Shown: positions 53,503-64,000 of the stretch, one piece after another | Numbering within the stretch: position 1 is the first letter of the stretch | Layout: each line of letters opens with the position of its first letter | Assembly (NCBI RefSeq): GCF_004768545.1 | Contig: NZ_CP038635.1 | Coordinates: forward strand, 2,046,001 to 2,110,000 | Origin: Cupriavidus oxalaticus | GTDB lineage: Bacteria; Pseudomonadota; Gammaproteobacteria; Burkholderiales; Burkholderiaceae | DNA: 64,000 bases | Direction: 5' to 3' | Translations under genes and position numbers: made by a program | Notes under the pieces: generated by a model | Database searches by the model: none | The model's input: only the letters and a program-made list of their open reading frames with translations | What the model was told of the DNA's origin: nothing

Positions 53503-53583
53503 CCCGCAGCCGCGGGCTGACGCAGCACTTGAATCGGAGCGCGGACCGGATGCCTTCGGTAATCCGTAACCAAGGTGTCCGAC

Positions 53584-54594
53584 ATGCTCAAACCTACCGC
53601 CGGGCTGGCAAACAAAGATCGACAAGGCCCGTTGCCCCACCCTTCCCCCAGCCTCAGCCCATCGCCCGCCCTGCCGCCCCGCATCGGCGCGTTGCTGCTG
53701 GCCGCCGGGCTGAGCGCCCTGCTCAGCGGCTGCAACCTCGAACTGCTCAATCCCAAGGGCAGCATCGGCGCACAGGAAAAATCGCTGATCCTGATCGCGT
53801 TGTTCGTCATGCTGATGGTCGTCATCCCGGTGATCTTCCTGACGCTGTGGTTTGCCTGGCGCTACCGCGAGAGCAACACGCGCGCGACCTACGCGCCCAA
53901 GTGGTCGCACTCGACCAAAATCGAGATCGTGGTGTGGGGCATCCCGTGCGTGATCGTGGCCTGCCTGGCCGTGCTGATCTGGGATTCGACGCACAAGCTC
54001 GACCCCTATCGGCCGCTGGAGTCCGAGGTCAGGCCGCTGCAGGTCGACGTCATCGCGCTGAACTGGAAATGGCTGTTCATCTATCCCGAATACGGCGTCG
54101 CCTCGGTGAACCAGCTTGCCATCCCGGTCGGCACGCCGGTCAACTTCCGGCTGACCGCGGAATCGATGATGAATGCGTTCTTCATTCCGCAGCTTGGCAG
54201 CATGGTCTACACCATGGCCGGCATGCAGACCCGCCTGCACCTGATCGCGGACACACCGGGCGTCTATCTCGGCCAGTCCGCGGCGTACAGTGGCGCGGGC
54301 TTCTCGGACATGCATTTCAAGACCCTGGCGACCTCGCGCGAGGACTTCGACGCGTGGATCAGCAAGGCGCGGGCCTCGGCCCGGACGCTTGACGCGAACA
54401 CCTACAGCACACTGGAGCAGCCCAGCACCAGGGACCCCGTCGCGCTCTACGCATCGGTGACGCCGAAGCTGTTCGACCAGGTGGTTGACAAGTACATGCT
54501 GGCCAACGGCGCGATCTGCCGCGCGAACACCCCCGAATCACTGCAGGCCTTCCAACGCGTCCCGTCGGCGCTCCCCGGCCGCATGGAGCAATGA
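53584..54594 (+). CDS. cyoA: Cytochrome o ubiquinol oxidase subunit II
   Basis: A 336-residue lipoprotein subunit of the proton-pumping quinol oxidase. Signal peptide with lipobox LSGC, then two membrane helices ([40 protein letters not shown]) and the periplasmic cupredoxin domain, in which the CuA Cys pair is absent as is usual in quinol oxidases. The ATG at 53584 is preferred; a GTG at 53575 is possible. First gene of cyoABCD. Confidence 0.92.
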   Translation: MLKPTAGLANKDRQGPLPHPSPSLSPSPALPPRIGALLLAAGLSALLSGCNLELLNPKGSIGAQEKSLILIALFVMLMVVIPVIFLTLWFAWRYRESNTRATYAPKWSHSTKIEIVVWGIPCVIVACLAVLIWDSTHKLDPYRPLESEVRPLQVDVIALNWKWLFIYPEYGVASVNQLAIPVGTPVNFRLTAESMMNAFFIPQLGSMVYTMAGMQTRLHLIADTPGVYLGQSAAYSGAGFSDMHFKTLATSREDFDAWISKARASARTLDANTYSTLEQPSTRDPVALYASVTPKLFDQVVDKYMLANGAICRANTPESLQAFQRVPSALPGRMEQ

Positions 54595-54595
54595 C

Positions 54596-56572
54596 ATGCT
54601 AGGAAAACTCAATCTCGAGGCCATCCCCTACCACGAGCCGATCATCATGGGGACGCTGGCCGTGGTGCTGGTGCTGGGCGCCGCGCTGCTCGGCGCGATC
54701 ACCAGGTACGGCAAGTGGAAATACCTGTGGACCGAATGGATCTGCTCGGTCGACCACAAGAAGGTCGGCGTGATGTACATCATCCTGGCCCTTGTCATGC
54801 TGCTGCGCGGCTTCGCCGACGCGATCCTGATGCGCACGCAGCAGGCAGTCGCCTACGGCGATGCCGCCGGCTACCTGCCGCCGCACCACTACGACCAGAT
54901 CTTTACCGCCCACGGCGTGATCATGATCTTCTACGTGGCCACGCCGCTGGTGGTGGGGCTGATGAACGTGATCGTGCCGCTGCAGATCGGCGCGCGCGAC
55001 GTGGCCTTCCCGTTCGTCAACTCGCTGAGCTTCTGGCTGTCGGCCATGGGCGCGGTGCTGGTGATGCTGTCGATGTTCGTCGGCGACTTCGCCGCGACCG
55101 GCTGGGTGGCCTATCCGCCGTTGTCCGAGCTGGGCTACAGCCCGACCGTCGGCGTGGACTACTACATCTGGTCATTGCAGATATCCGGGCTCGGCACCAC
55201 GCTGACCGGCATCAACTTCATCGTCACCATCCTGCGCATGCGCGCTCCGGGCCTGACCCTGATGAAGATGCCGGTGTTCACCTGGACCGCGCTGATCACC
55301 AACATCCTGATCGTCGCCATCTTTCCGGTGCTGACCGCCACGCTGGCCCTGCTCACCGCCGACCGCTACCTCGGCATGCACTTCTTCACCAACGAGCTGG
55401 GCGGCAACGCCATGATGTACGTGAACCTGATCTGGATCTGGGGGCACCCCGAGGTCTATGTGCTGATCCTGCCCGCGTTCGGCGCGTTCTCGGAAATCAT
55501 CGCCACGTTCTCGCGCAAGCCCCTGTTCGGCTACAAGTCGATGGTCTATGCCACCTCGTCGATCGGCGTGCTGTCGTTCTTCGTCTGGCTGCACCACTTC
55601 TTCACCATGGGCTCGGGCGCCAACGTCAACGCCTTCTTCGGCATCATGACGTCGATCATCTCGATCCCCACCGGCGTGAAGCTGTTCAACTGGCTGTTCA
55701 CCATGTACCGCGGCCGGATCCGCTTCCATACCTCGACCATGTGGACCATCGGCTTCATGGTGACGTTCGCGGTCGGCGGCATGACCGGCGTGCTGCTGGC
55801 GGTGCCGGGCGCCGACTTCGTGCTGCACAACAGCCTGTTCCTGGTGGCCCACTTCCATAACGTGATCATCGGCGGCGTGCTGTTCGGCTGCCTGGCGGCG
55901 ATCAGCTTCTGGTTCCCGAAGGTGTTCGGCTTCAAGCTGAACGAGTTCTGGGGCAAGGTGTCGTTCTGGTGCTGGCTGACCGGCTTCTTCCTGGCCTTCA
56001 TGCCGCTCTACGTGCTGGGCTTCAAGGGCATGACCCGCCGGATGAACCACTACGCCAACGTCGACTGGCATCCCTACCTGGTGGTGGCGATGATCGGCGC
56101 CTTCGTCATCGGCGCCGGCATCCTGGCGATGATCGTGCAACTGGCCGTCAGCATCCGCGACCGCAAGCAGAACCAGGACCTGACCGGCGACCCGTGGGAC
56201 GGCCGCAGCCTGGAATGGTCGACCGCATCGCCGGCGCCGTTCTACAACTTCGCCCTGGTGCCGCACATCACCTCCCTGGAGCAGCACTGGGACGACAAGG
56301 AAGCCGGCCGCGCCTGGCGCCAGCCGGCCCGCTACGAGGACATCCACATGCCACGCCCCACCGCGGCCGGCTTCCTCGTGTCAGTGTTCGGGCTGGTGTC
56401 CTGCTTCGCGCTGGTCTGGCACATGTGGCTGGTCGCCGTGGCCGGGCTGGTTGGCGCGATCGCAACCTTCGTGCGGCGCAGCTACGACCGCGATGTCGAC
56501 TACTACGTCCCGGCCGCCGAAGTCGAGCGCATCGAGCGCGCCCGCTACGCCCAACTGCAACAAGCTGCCTGA
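54596..56572 (+). CDS. cyoB: Cytochrome o ubiquinol oxidase subunit I
   Basis: A 658-residue haem-copper oxidase main subunit with about fifteen hydrophobic helices. [13 protein letters not shown] holds the CuB ligand His and the cross-linked Tyr; HHFFTMG gives the CuB His pair and [11 protein letters not shown] the haem ligands. It carries the low-spin and o3 haems and reduces oxygen to water while pumping protons. The start is one base after the cyoA stop. No cyoE haem O synthase is in this cluster. Confidence 0.95.
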   Translation: MLGKLNLEAIPYHEPIIMGTLAVVLVLGAALLGAITRYGKWKYLWTEWICSVDHKKVGVMYIILALVMLLRGFADAILMRTQQAVAYGDAAGYLPPHHYDQIFTAHGVIMIFYVATPLVVGLMNVIVPLQIGARDVAFPFVNSLSFWLSAMGAVLVMLSMFVGDFAATGWVAYPPLSELGYSPTVGVDYYIWSLQISGLGTTLTGINFIVTILRMRAPGLTLMKMPVFTWTALITNILIVAIFPVLTATLALLTADRYLGMHFFTNELGGNAMMYVNLIWIWGHPEVYVLILPAFGAFSEIIATFSRKPLFGYKSMVYATSSIGVLSFFVWLHHFFTMGSGANVNAFFGIMTSIISIPTGVKLFNWLFTMYRGRIRFHTSTMWTIGFMVTFAVGGMTGVLLAVPGADFVLHNSLFLVAHFHNVIIGGVLFGCLAAISFWFPKVFGFKLNEFWGKVSFWCWLTGFFLAFMPLYVLGFKGMTRRMNHYANVDWHPYLVVAMIGAFVIGAGILAMIVQLAVSIRDRKQNQDLTGDPWDGRSLEWSTASPAPFYNFALVPHITSLEQHWDDKEAGRAWRQPARYEDIHMPRPTAAGFLVSVFGLVSCFALVWHMWLVAVAGLVGAIATFVRRSYDRDVDYYVPAAEVERIERARYAQLQQAA

Positions 56573-56575
56573 ACC

Positions 56576-57220
56576 ATGAACCCGACGCTATCCCCTACCC
56601 TGCACCATCCAGGCCCGCACGCCGCACATCCGGTGCCGCACGCCGCCGACCACGGCCATCACGATGCCGCCGCCCATACCACGCTGGGCTTCTGGCTCTA
56701 CCTGATGAGCGACTGCCTGATCTTCGCGGTGCTGTTCGCAACCTTCGGCGTGCTGTCGGGCAACACGGCGGGCGGGCCGGGCGGGCAGCAACTGTTCGAG
56801 CTGCCGTTCGTGTTCACCGAGACCATGGTGCTGCTGCTCAGCAGCTACACCTTCGGCCTGGCCATGCTGCGGCAGGACGCGAATGCCGCGCCGCGCATGA
56901 TCCGCTGGCTGGCGGCCACCTTCGTGCTGGGCGCCGTGTTCGTCGCCATGGAGGTCTACGAGTTCGCCCACCTGCTGCACCAGGGCGCCGGGCCCGGCGT
57001 AAGCGCCTACCTGTCGGCGTTTTTCACGCTGGTCGGCACCCACGGCCTGCACGTCACCGCGGGCCTGTGCTGGCTGGCGGTGATGATCCACCAGGTCCGG
57101 CGTTTCGGCCTCGATGACATCGTGCGCCGCCGGCTGGCGTGCCTGAGCCTGTTCTGGCACTTCCTGGACCTGGTCTGGATCTGCGTCTTTACCTTCGTCT
57201 ACCTGCGGGAGTTCGCATGA
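56576..57220 (+). CDS. cyoC: Cytochrome o ubiquinol oxidase subunit III
   Basis: A 214-residue subunit with five hydrophobic helices, preceded by a His-rich N-terminus (HHPGPHAAHPVPHAADHGHHD). Family features include TLGFWLYLMSDCLIFAVLFA and the Glu-containing VAMEVYEFAHLL. It stabilises subunit I. Gap to cyoB is 3 bases, and the stop overlaps cyoD. Confidence 0.93.
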   Translation: MNPTLSPTLHHPGPHAAHPVPHAADHGHHDAAAHTTLGFWLYLMSDCLIFAVLFATFGVLSGNTAGGPGGQQLFELPFVFTETMVLLLSSYTFGLAMLRQDANAAPRMIRWLAATFVLGAVFVAMEVYEFAHLLHQGAGPGVSAYLSAFFTLVGTHGLHVTAGLCWLAVMIHQVRRFGLDDIVRRRLACLSLFWHFLDLVWICVFTFVYLREFA

Positions 57221-57594
57221 AGCCGTCCCATCTTCACTCCGTCCATCCGGGTGAGCACCCCACCCACGGCAGCGTGCGCAGCTACACCATCGGCCTGCTG
57301 CTGTCGGTCGCGCTTACCGTGGCATCGTTTGCCTCGGTGATGACCGGCACGTTGCAAAGCCACGCCGCGATCGCGCTGGTTGTCGGCCTCTGCGTCGCGC
57401 AACTGCTGGTGCAGCTGGTGTACTTCCTGCACCTGGGCACCGGTCCCGGCCAGCGCGGCAATACCGCCATCTTCGCCTGTACCGGCTTCCTGATCGTCAT
57501 CGTCGTCGCCGGCTCGCTGTGGGTGATGCACAACGCCGACCTCAACATGATGCCGACCGACATGTCCATCGAACGGGCACGGGCAAAAGACTAG
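57217..57594 (+). CDS. cyoD: Cytochrome o ubiquinol oxidase subunit IV
   Basis: A 125-residue three-helix subunit (helices ~25-45, 52-73 and 85-105), which assists assembly of the copper site in subunit I. QLLVQLVYFLHLGTG is the typical segment. Its ATG overlaps the cyoC stop (ATGA). Confidence 0.92.
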   Translation: MKPSHLHSVHPGEHPTHGSVRSYTIGLLLSVALTVASFASVMTGTLQSHAAIALVVGLCVAQLLVQLVYFLHLGTGPGQRGNTAIFACTGFLIVIVVAGSLWVMHNADLNMMPTDMSIERARAKD

Positions 57595-57619
57595 CGCTAC
57601 GCGCAAGGAGACCTTCATC

Positions 57620-59347
<1,728 letters not shown>

Positions 59348-59376
59348 CGATCATGGATCCACGTTGAGGATGACCG

Positions 59377-59622
59377 ATGTTTGCCCGATCTTTGCCGTGC
59401 ACCTGCGCCAGCCCCGACGACCTGTGGTCTGCCATCGCCGGCCTCTCCGCCGAGCAGCTGCATACGATCATCGATACCGCCAGTGCATCGCCTGAACCGA
59501 CGATGGACCTCAATGCCTTCAGGCGCCGCATTCTTGGCATGTTCGGCAATGTCGCGGGCTTCGCACCGGCGCCGCCGCCGGAATCGGTTCTGCGCGAACT
59601 GTGGGAGAAATACCGGGCCTGA
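59377..59622 (+). CDS. Small hypothetical protein (81 aa)
   Basis: An 81-residue protein with a mixed composition, predicted helical, containing SPDDLWSAIAGLSAEQLHTIIDTASASPEPTMDL and a proline-rich turn (APAPPPES). Not recognised. GAGG lies about 9 bases upstream of the ATG. It follows the sulfite reductase gene by 29 bases and may be co-transcribed. Confidence 0.5.
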   Translation: MFARSLPCTCASPDDLWSAIAGLSAEQLHTIIDTASASPEPTMDLNAFRRRILGMFGNVAGFAPAPPPESVLRELWEKYRA

Positions 59623-59803
59623 AAGAAGACCGCGCGCCACTCAGTGCCCGACCGCTTATCGCACACTGACTTCACGGAAAGCGCCCTACCGCAGCCTCTT
59701 GGCACGTACCCGCTTCGACCGCTCCGGCATAATCACCCGGCGGAATCACCGCTGGAACCCGCCGCAAAGGCGGGAGGAAAATTTGCCAAAGCAGGAGACG
59801 TAG

Positions 59804-60790
59804 TTGAGCATTTCGAATCGCGCGGCGCGCAGCGCACGACTGGTGACGCTCGCCATCACGAGTGTCGTTTTCGGCCATGCAGCATTGGCGGCCGATGCCT
59901 GGCCGACCAGGCCGATCAAGGTCATCGTTCCCTATACCCCCGGCGGGTCCACCGACACGGTATCCCGGGTCGTGTTCGAAAAGGTCTCGCAAAGCCTCGG
60001 GCAGCCCATCATCATCGAGAACAAGCCGGGCGCGAACAGCACGCTTGGCGTTGGCGTGGCCGCGCGCTCGGCGGCGGACGGCTATACCTTTGTCTCGGTT
60101 CTCGCGGCCTACAGCGCCAACATGTCGCTGTATTCCAAGCTGAGCTACAAGCCTTCGGACCTCGTGCCGGTGGCGGAGATGGCGGAGCTGCCGCTGTTCC
60201 TGTTCGCGAGCAAGAAGGTGCCCGCGAAGACTGTTGCCGAACTGATCGACTATGGCAAGAAGCATCCCAACACGCTGACATTCGGCTCGAGCGGCGTGGG
60301 TAGCTCGGCGCACCTGACGGGCGAGCGGCTGGCGATGGAGTCCAAGGTCAAGATGACCCACGTGCCGTACAACGGCAGCGCACCGATCCTGCCGGCGCTC
60401 GTTTCCGGCGAGGTGTCGGTCGCATTCGATCCGCTGCTGGTGCCGATGCCGCACGTGAAGTCGGGCAAGATCAATGTGCTGGCCGTCGCCTCGGCCAAGC
60501 GCTGGCCGGGCGAGCCGAATATCCCGACCATGGAAGAGTCGGGCTTCCCGGGCTTCGTGATGAGTTCCTGGACCGGCCTGCTGGCGCCTGCCGGCACGCC
60601 CGCGCCTGTGGTTGACCGCATGGCAAAGGAAATCGCCGCGGCAACGCGCAGCCCCGAAGTGGCCAAGAGGCTGACCGACCTGGGCTTCGTGCCGGTAGGC
60701 GGTTCCTCCGAGGAATTCCGCAAGGTGATCGAGCGCGACATCGCTCGCTATGGCCAGATCGTCAAGGCGGGAAAGATTACCCTCGACTGA
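59804..60790 (+). CDS. Bug-family periplasmic solute-binding protein
   Basis: A 328-residue Bug protein, TTG start (GGAG 7 bases upstream). Signal peptide ends ALA|ADA; blocks are RPIKVIVPYTPGGSTDTVSR, NKPGANSTLGVG, HVPYNGSAPILPALVSGE. A Bug with NG in place of KG at the ligand loop. No TctA/B partner, no obvious catabolic neighbour; ligand unknown. Confidence 0.88.
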   Translation: MSISNRAARSARLVTLAITSVVFGHAALAADAWPTRPIKVIVPYTPGGSTDTVSRVVFEKVSQSLGQPIIIENKPGANSTLGVGVAARSAADGYTFVSVLAAYSANMSLYSKLSYKPSDLVPVAEMAELPLFLFASKKVPAKTVAELIDYGKKHPNTLTFGSSGVGSSAHLTGERLAMESKVKMTHVPYNGSAPILPALVSGEVSVAFDPLLVPMPHVKSGKINVLAVASAKRWPGEPNIPTMEESGFPGFVMSSWTGLLAPAGTPAPVVDRMAKEIAAATRSPEVAKRLTDLGFVPVGGSSEEFRKVIERDIARYGQIVKAGKITLD

Positions 60791-61108
60791 GGCCGGCGCT
60801 GCGGCCGCGACCGGCGGGCACGCCCCGCCGCCGCAGCCGCGCCTGAAACTGCAGGTACCTTTGAAAAAGCTTGCAGGGTTCGCCTGTAGCGGCTCGGTCA
60901 CCCTCCAGCCGCAACCTGGTTCGACGTTGCCGCCAACACCGCACACCGCGCGCGGGCACGAAAAAAACGAGGGCCGGGCGGATGATTTCTGGTCAGGCGT
61001 GGATATTGCTGGCCTATATTTCATCCAGAGATTCTCCTGCTGGTCCGCTTCGTTGCAGCACGACGAATGTGCGTGGCGGCGGGGAATCCGTCTGCGCTGG
61101 AGAGTCAG
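60791..61108. other. Intergenic region of 318 bases
   Basis: Nothing recognisable as a gene. A seven-A run followed by CGAGGGCCGGGCGG occurs near 60961-60980. GGAGAG close to 61100 is the ribosome binding site for the ABC transporter. No terminator is clear. Confidence 0.4.
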
Positions 61109-62875
61109 ATGAGCGTCGTGCCCGAGCCAAGGATTGCCGGCACCACTTCGGCCCGCAAGAAACGTCCGGGCGTCCCCACGCGCCACGTGTGGACCCGTTA
61201 CTGGGCCATTGCCCGCCCCTACTGGTTTTCGCGTGAGCGATGGAAGGCGTCCGGCCTGCTGCTCCTGCTGATCCTGCTGCTGCTCGGCCAGACGCAGGCC
61301 GAAGTCTGGATCAACGAACAGACCGGCGAATTCACTTCGGCCCTGGCGGCGCAAGATGCCGACCGCTTCTGGGGCTCGATCCAGAAGTGCCTCTACATCC
61401 TGCTCGGCGCCGTTCCCATCTATTCCTCCTACTACTTCCTGCGCAACAAGCTGGGCCTGCTGTGGCGACGATGGCTCACCCGTCACTACCTCGACGGGTA
61501 CTTCAGGGACCGGACCTATTACAAGCTCAACGCCAACGCGGCGATCGACAATCCGGACCAGCGCATCACCGAAGACATCAACACCTTTACCAAGCAATCG
61601 CTGTATTTCCTGTCGATCGGCATCGGCGCGCTGCTGCAGCTGATCGCCTTCAGCGCCGTGCTGTGGTCGATTTCCCAGATGCTGGTCTACTTCCTGGTGG
61701 TCTACGCCATCGCCGGGAGTTTCGTCTCGATGTACTTCTTCGGGCGCGTGCTGATCGGGTTGAATTTCTTCCAGCTCAAGCGCGAGGCGGATTTCCGCTT
61801 CAGCCTGATCCGTGTGCGCGAGAACGCCGAATCGATCGCCTTCTACCGCGGCGAGGCGCTGGAATCGTCGCATGTCAGCGGCCGCTTCGAGCAGGCCTTC
61901 CGCAACTTCGACAAGCTCATCAAGTGGCAGCTCAGCCTGAACACGTTCCAGTACGGCTACGGCTTCCTGACCATCCTGCTGCCCAGCGCCATCGTCGCCT
62001 CGCATGTGCTGTCCGGTGAAATGGAGGTCGGGCGCGCGATCCAGGCTGCGGGGGCGTTCGCCGCAGTGTTGAATGCGCTGACGGTGATTGTCGACAACTT
62101 CGAAGAGCTGGCCCGCTTTGTCGCCGGGCTGGACCGGCTGGATACCTTCGCCAGCACGCTGGCCGACACGCCGGCCAAACCGGACAAACTCGCCGAGCCG
62201 GCGCACAAGATCGAGTCCGTGCAGGACTCGCGCCTGTCGCTGCTGCATGTGACGCTGCACACGCCGAACCTGGAACGCACGCTGGTGCGCGACCTGACGG
62301 TGTCGGCCGATCCCGGCGAAGGGCTGCTGATCGTCGGCGCCAGCGGCGGCGGCAAGAGCTCGCTGATGCGCGCCATCGCCGGTTTGTGGACCAGCGGCAC
62401 CGGCTGCATCATGCGCCCCAGGCCGCAGGACATGCTGTTCCTGCCACAGCACCCGTACATGGTGGTCGGCAGCCTGCGCGGCCAGCTGCTCTACCCCAAC
62501 CACATCGGGCAGCACATCGCCGACGACGAGCTGATCCGGCTGCTCGAGCTGGTGAATCTTGGCGGCATTGTCGACCGCTTCGGCGGCCTCGATACCGAAG
62601 TGGACTGGGGCAAGGTGCTGTCGCTGGGCGAGCAGCAGCGGCTGACGATCGGGCGCGTGCTGCTGTCGCGGCCCCGCTATGTGATGCTTGACGAGGCCAC
62701 CAGCGCGCTCGATATCGCCAACGAGGAAGGCATGTACCGGTTGCTGGCCGGCATGGACGCGACGCTGGTCAGCGTCAGCCACCGCCCCTCGCTGCTCAAG
62801 TACCACCACCAGGTGCTGGAACTCGATGGCGCCGGCGGCTGGAAAGTGAATCCAAGCCGGGGCTACCGCTTCTGA
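61109..62875 (+). CDS. SbmA/BacA-like ABC transporter, fused membrane and ATPase domains
   Basis: A 588-residue half-transporter with ATPase. The membrane domain (residues ~35-330) has about six helices and resembles SbmA/BacA (YFLRNKLGLLWRRWLTRHYLDGYF; NPDQRITEDINTF); the ATPase has Walker A GASGGGKSS, signature LSLGEQQRL and Walker B YVMLDEATSALD. The E. coli homologue with ATPase is YddA. Possible roles are uptake or export of peptides or fatty acyl-CoA. ATG at 61109 is preceded by GGAGAG; an upstream ATG at 61067 is not supported. Confidence 0.88.
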   Translation: MSVVPEPRIAGTTSARKKRPGVPTRHVWTRYWAIARPYWFSRERWKASGLLLLLILLLLGQTQAEVWINEQTGEFTSALAAQDADRFWGSIQKCLYILLGAVPIYSSYYFLRNKLGLLWRRWLTRHYLDGYFRDRTYYKLNANAAIDNPDQRITEDINTFTKQSLYFLSIGIGALLQLIAFSAVLWSISQMLVYFLVVYAIAGSFVSMYFFGRVLIGLNFFQLKREADFRFSLIRVRENAESIAFYRGEALESSHVSGRFEQAFRNFDKLIKWQLSLNTFQYGYGFLTILLPSAIVASHVLSGEMEVGRAIQAAGAFAAVLNALTVIVDNFEELARFVAGLDRLDTFASTLADTPAKPDKLAEPAHKIESVQDSRLSLLHVTLHTPNLERTLVRDLTVSADPGEGLLIVGASGGGKSSLMRAIAGLWTSGTGCIMRPRPQDMLFLPQHPYMVVGSLRGQLLYPNHIGQHIADDELIRLLELVNLGGIVDRFGGLDTEVDWGKVLSLGEQQRLTIGRVLLSRPRYVMLDEATSALDIANEEGMYRLLAGMDATLVSVSHRPSLLKYHHQVLELDGAGGWKVNPSRGYRF

Positions 62876-62897
62876 TCCGCTGGCGGATTGCGCAAGC

Positions 62898-63329
62898 TCA
62901 GCGATAGACCAGCACGGGGATCCTGCAGTGGGTCAGCACCTTCTGCGTTTCGCTCCCGACCAGCAGCCCCTCCAGCCCGCGCCGTCCGTGCGACGCCATG
63001 AAGATCACGTCGCAGCCGTGCTTGGCGGCGGCATCGATGATGCCCTTGTACGGCACCGACGTGCTCATGTCGGTCTGGCAGGTCACGCCCGCCTCGGTGG
63101 CCGCCGCGACAACCTCGGCCAGCACCGCGCTGGCCCGCTCGGCCTCATGTTCCTCATACGCCTTTCGCCGCGGATGGCCGGCATCCCCCGAGGACAGGTA
63201 GGGATATTCCTCCATGCACGTATACGCCGTCAGCTTCGCGCCGCCCGCCTTGACGAAATTGATCGCGGCCGCCATGGCGACCTTGGAAAGCTCCGAGCCA
63301 TCGGTGGCCAGCAAGATGTGCTTGAACAC
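62898..63329 (-). CDS. Universal stress protein (UspA family)
   Basis: A 143-residue single-domain UspA-like protein. It begins FKHILLATDGSELSKVAM, the usual start, and ends with ASHGRRGLEGLLVGSETQKVL and PVLVYR, which contain the ATP-binding G-x2-G-x9-G-(S/T) motif. So it probably binds ATP and acts in stress tolerance. The GTG at 63329 fits both the motif and the GGAGG before it; an ATG four codons earlier is possible. It is convergent with the ABC transporter. Confidence 0.88.
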   Translation of the reverse strand: MFKHILLATDGSELSKVAMAAAINFVKAGGAKLTAYTCMEEYPYLSSGDAGHPRRKAYEEHEAERASAVLAEVVAAATEAGVTCQTDMSTSVPYKGIIDAAAKHGCDVIFMASHGRRGLEGLLVGSETQKVLTHCRIPVLVYR

Positions 63330-63471
63330 GATTCCCTCCATAGGCTGCTGATTCTTGATTGCCGCGGCATGGCGCCGCAACAAGTCCAGTATGGACAAGA
63401 AATCGCCTGGCGGCAGATCCCGGCGTTCAGCTCCGGCAGCGTTGACCGTCTCCGGGACCGGCCTGGCAGGC

Positions 63472-64000
63472 TCAATTCTCGATCTTGAAGCCGATGTCCT
63501 TGATAAATTGGCCCCAGCGCGCATGATCGGTCCGGATCTGCGCGGCAAATGCTTCCGGCGTGACCGCCTGCGCCGGCAGCACGCCAACGCCGGCCAGCCG
63601 CTTCTGGTACGCGGGATCGGCCAGCACCTTGCGCACGGCCTCCGAGACGGCATCGACCGTTGCCTTGGGCATGGCCTTGGGCCCGAACAGCGCAAAATAT
63701 CCGCTAAGTTGCTCCATTTCCTGGAAACCGAGCTCACGGAATGTTGGAGCGCCGGGCGCCATGTCCGACCGCTCCGGCATGGTGGTCGCCAGCACCTTGG
63801 TCTTGCCGGCCTGGTACAGCGGCACGCCGGTGGTCAGGCCGTCGATCATCAGCGGCACCACGCCGCCCACCAGGTCCTGCGTGGCGGGCGCCGAGCCCTT
63901 GTACAGCACCGGCTCCAGGTTGGTGCCTGCCAGCCGGTTGAACAGCAGCGGGCCAAAGTGCGACGACGTGCCCGGGCCATAAGAGGCGGAATGGATCGGC
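63472..64000 (-). CDS. Bug-family solute-binding protein, N-terminus beyond window
   Basis: The C-terminal ~176 residues of a Bug protein. Visible blocks are ASYGPGTSSHFGPLLFNRLAG, PVLYKGSAPATQDLVGGVV and PTFRELGFQEMEQLSGYFAL. The start is outside the window. It is 142 bases upstream of the universal-stress gene on the same strand. Confidence 0.85.
   Translation of the reverse strand, partial: PIHSASYGPGTSSHFGPLLFNRLAGTNLEPVLYKGSAPATQDLVGGVVPLMIDGLTTGVPLYQAGKTKVLATTMPERSDMAPGAPTFRELGFQEMEQLSGYFALFGPKAMPKATVDAVSEAVRKVLADPAYQKRLAGVGVLPAQAVTPEAFAAQIRTDHARWGQFIKDIGFKIEN

Noticed and set aside
59672..62809. Open frame of 1045 codons on the minus strand
   Set aside because: It runs antisense across the Bug gene and ABC transporter. 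It has the His/Arg/Gly/Gln-rich composition of shadow frames in high-GC DNA and no recognisable domain.

Overview
The window is high-GC DNA with dense genes. It looks like a chromosome segment of a Burkholderiaceae bacterium, most likely Cupriavidus (the Ralstonia eutropha/C. necator group). The evidence is a phaB/phaP polyhydroxybutyrate pair, many orphan Bug-type periplasmic binding proteins, a Burkholderia-type porin, the ben/cat beta-ketoadipate branch and a cyo quinol oxidase. I see no insertion sequence, prophage or CRISPR array.

Layout. 1-4825: housekeeping and small metabolic genes (rimI, tsaB, an acyl-CoA-binding protein with an apparent indel, a DHA2 efflux pump, SRPBCC, SGNH and VOC proteins). 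4826-6630: a hairpin repeat, a MetQ-like lipoprotein-family binding protein without a lipobox, and two tandem tRNA-Leu(CAG) genes, each with its own promoter and terminator. 6642-13974: secreted hydrolases, an MscS channel, a HAD phosphatase, a Bug protein and an orphan C-terminal gene fragment. 14055-15682: phaP and phaB with a possible PhaR box. 15805-21490: a GntR/UTRA regulator with two near-identical palindromic operators, facing an operon of a fumarase/PcaB-superfamily lyase, a Bug protein and a FumC-like enzyme with a hybrid signature. 21515-23642: isochorismatase-fold hydrolase, GlxA-type regulator and a small secreted protein.

23659-45832 is the main feature: a divergent catabolic supercluster around a GntR/FCD regulator at 36812. 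The minus arm encodes an NDP-forming (FerA-like) acyl-CoA ligase, two acyl-CoA dehydrogenases, a Bug protein, a thiolase with its DUF35 partner, a CaiB-type CoA-transferase, a LigB-type extradiol dioxygenase, three consecutive RraA/HMG-aldolase-fold proteins, a crotonase and a thioesterase. The plus arm encodes a Rid protein, a LigJ-like amidohydrolase hydratase, a Rieske oxygenase, a second Bug protein, the matching reductase, a crotonase, a 3-hydroxyacyl-CoA dehydrogenase and a porin. Together these could take up an aromatic acid with a side chain, shorten the chain as a CoA thioester, hydroxylate or O-demethylate the ring, cleave it by meta fission, and finish by hydration and aldol cleavage to central metabolites. 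The substrate cannot be named from sequence; a methoxylated lignin-type acid is my best guess. A second, paralogous GntR/FCD regulator at 45853 closes the cluster and shares a core operator motif with the first.

46810-51996 is a relic ben/cat region: benD survives behind a short benB fragment, facing intact catB-catC-catD across an ATAC-N7-GTAT site typical of BenM/CatM. 52024-59347: a MocR-type regulator diverges from cyoABCD, which is followed closely by a sulfite/nitrite-reductase-like gene. 59377-64000: a small unknown protein, a Bug protein, an SbmA/BacA-like ABC exporter/importer, a universal stress protein and a Bug gene cut by the window end.
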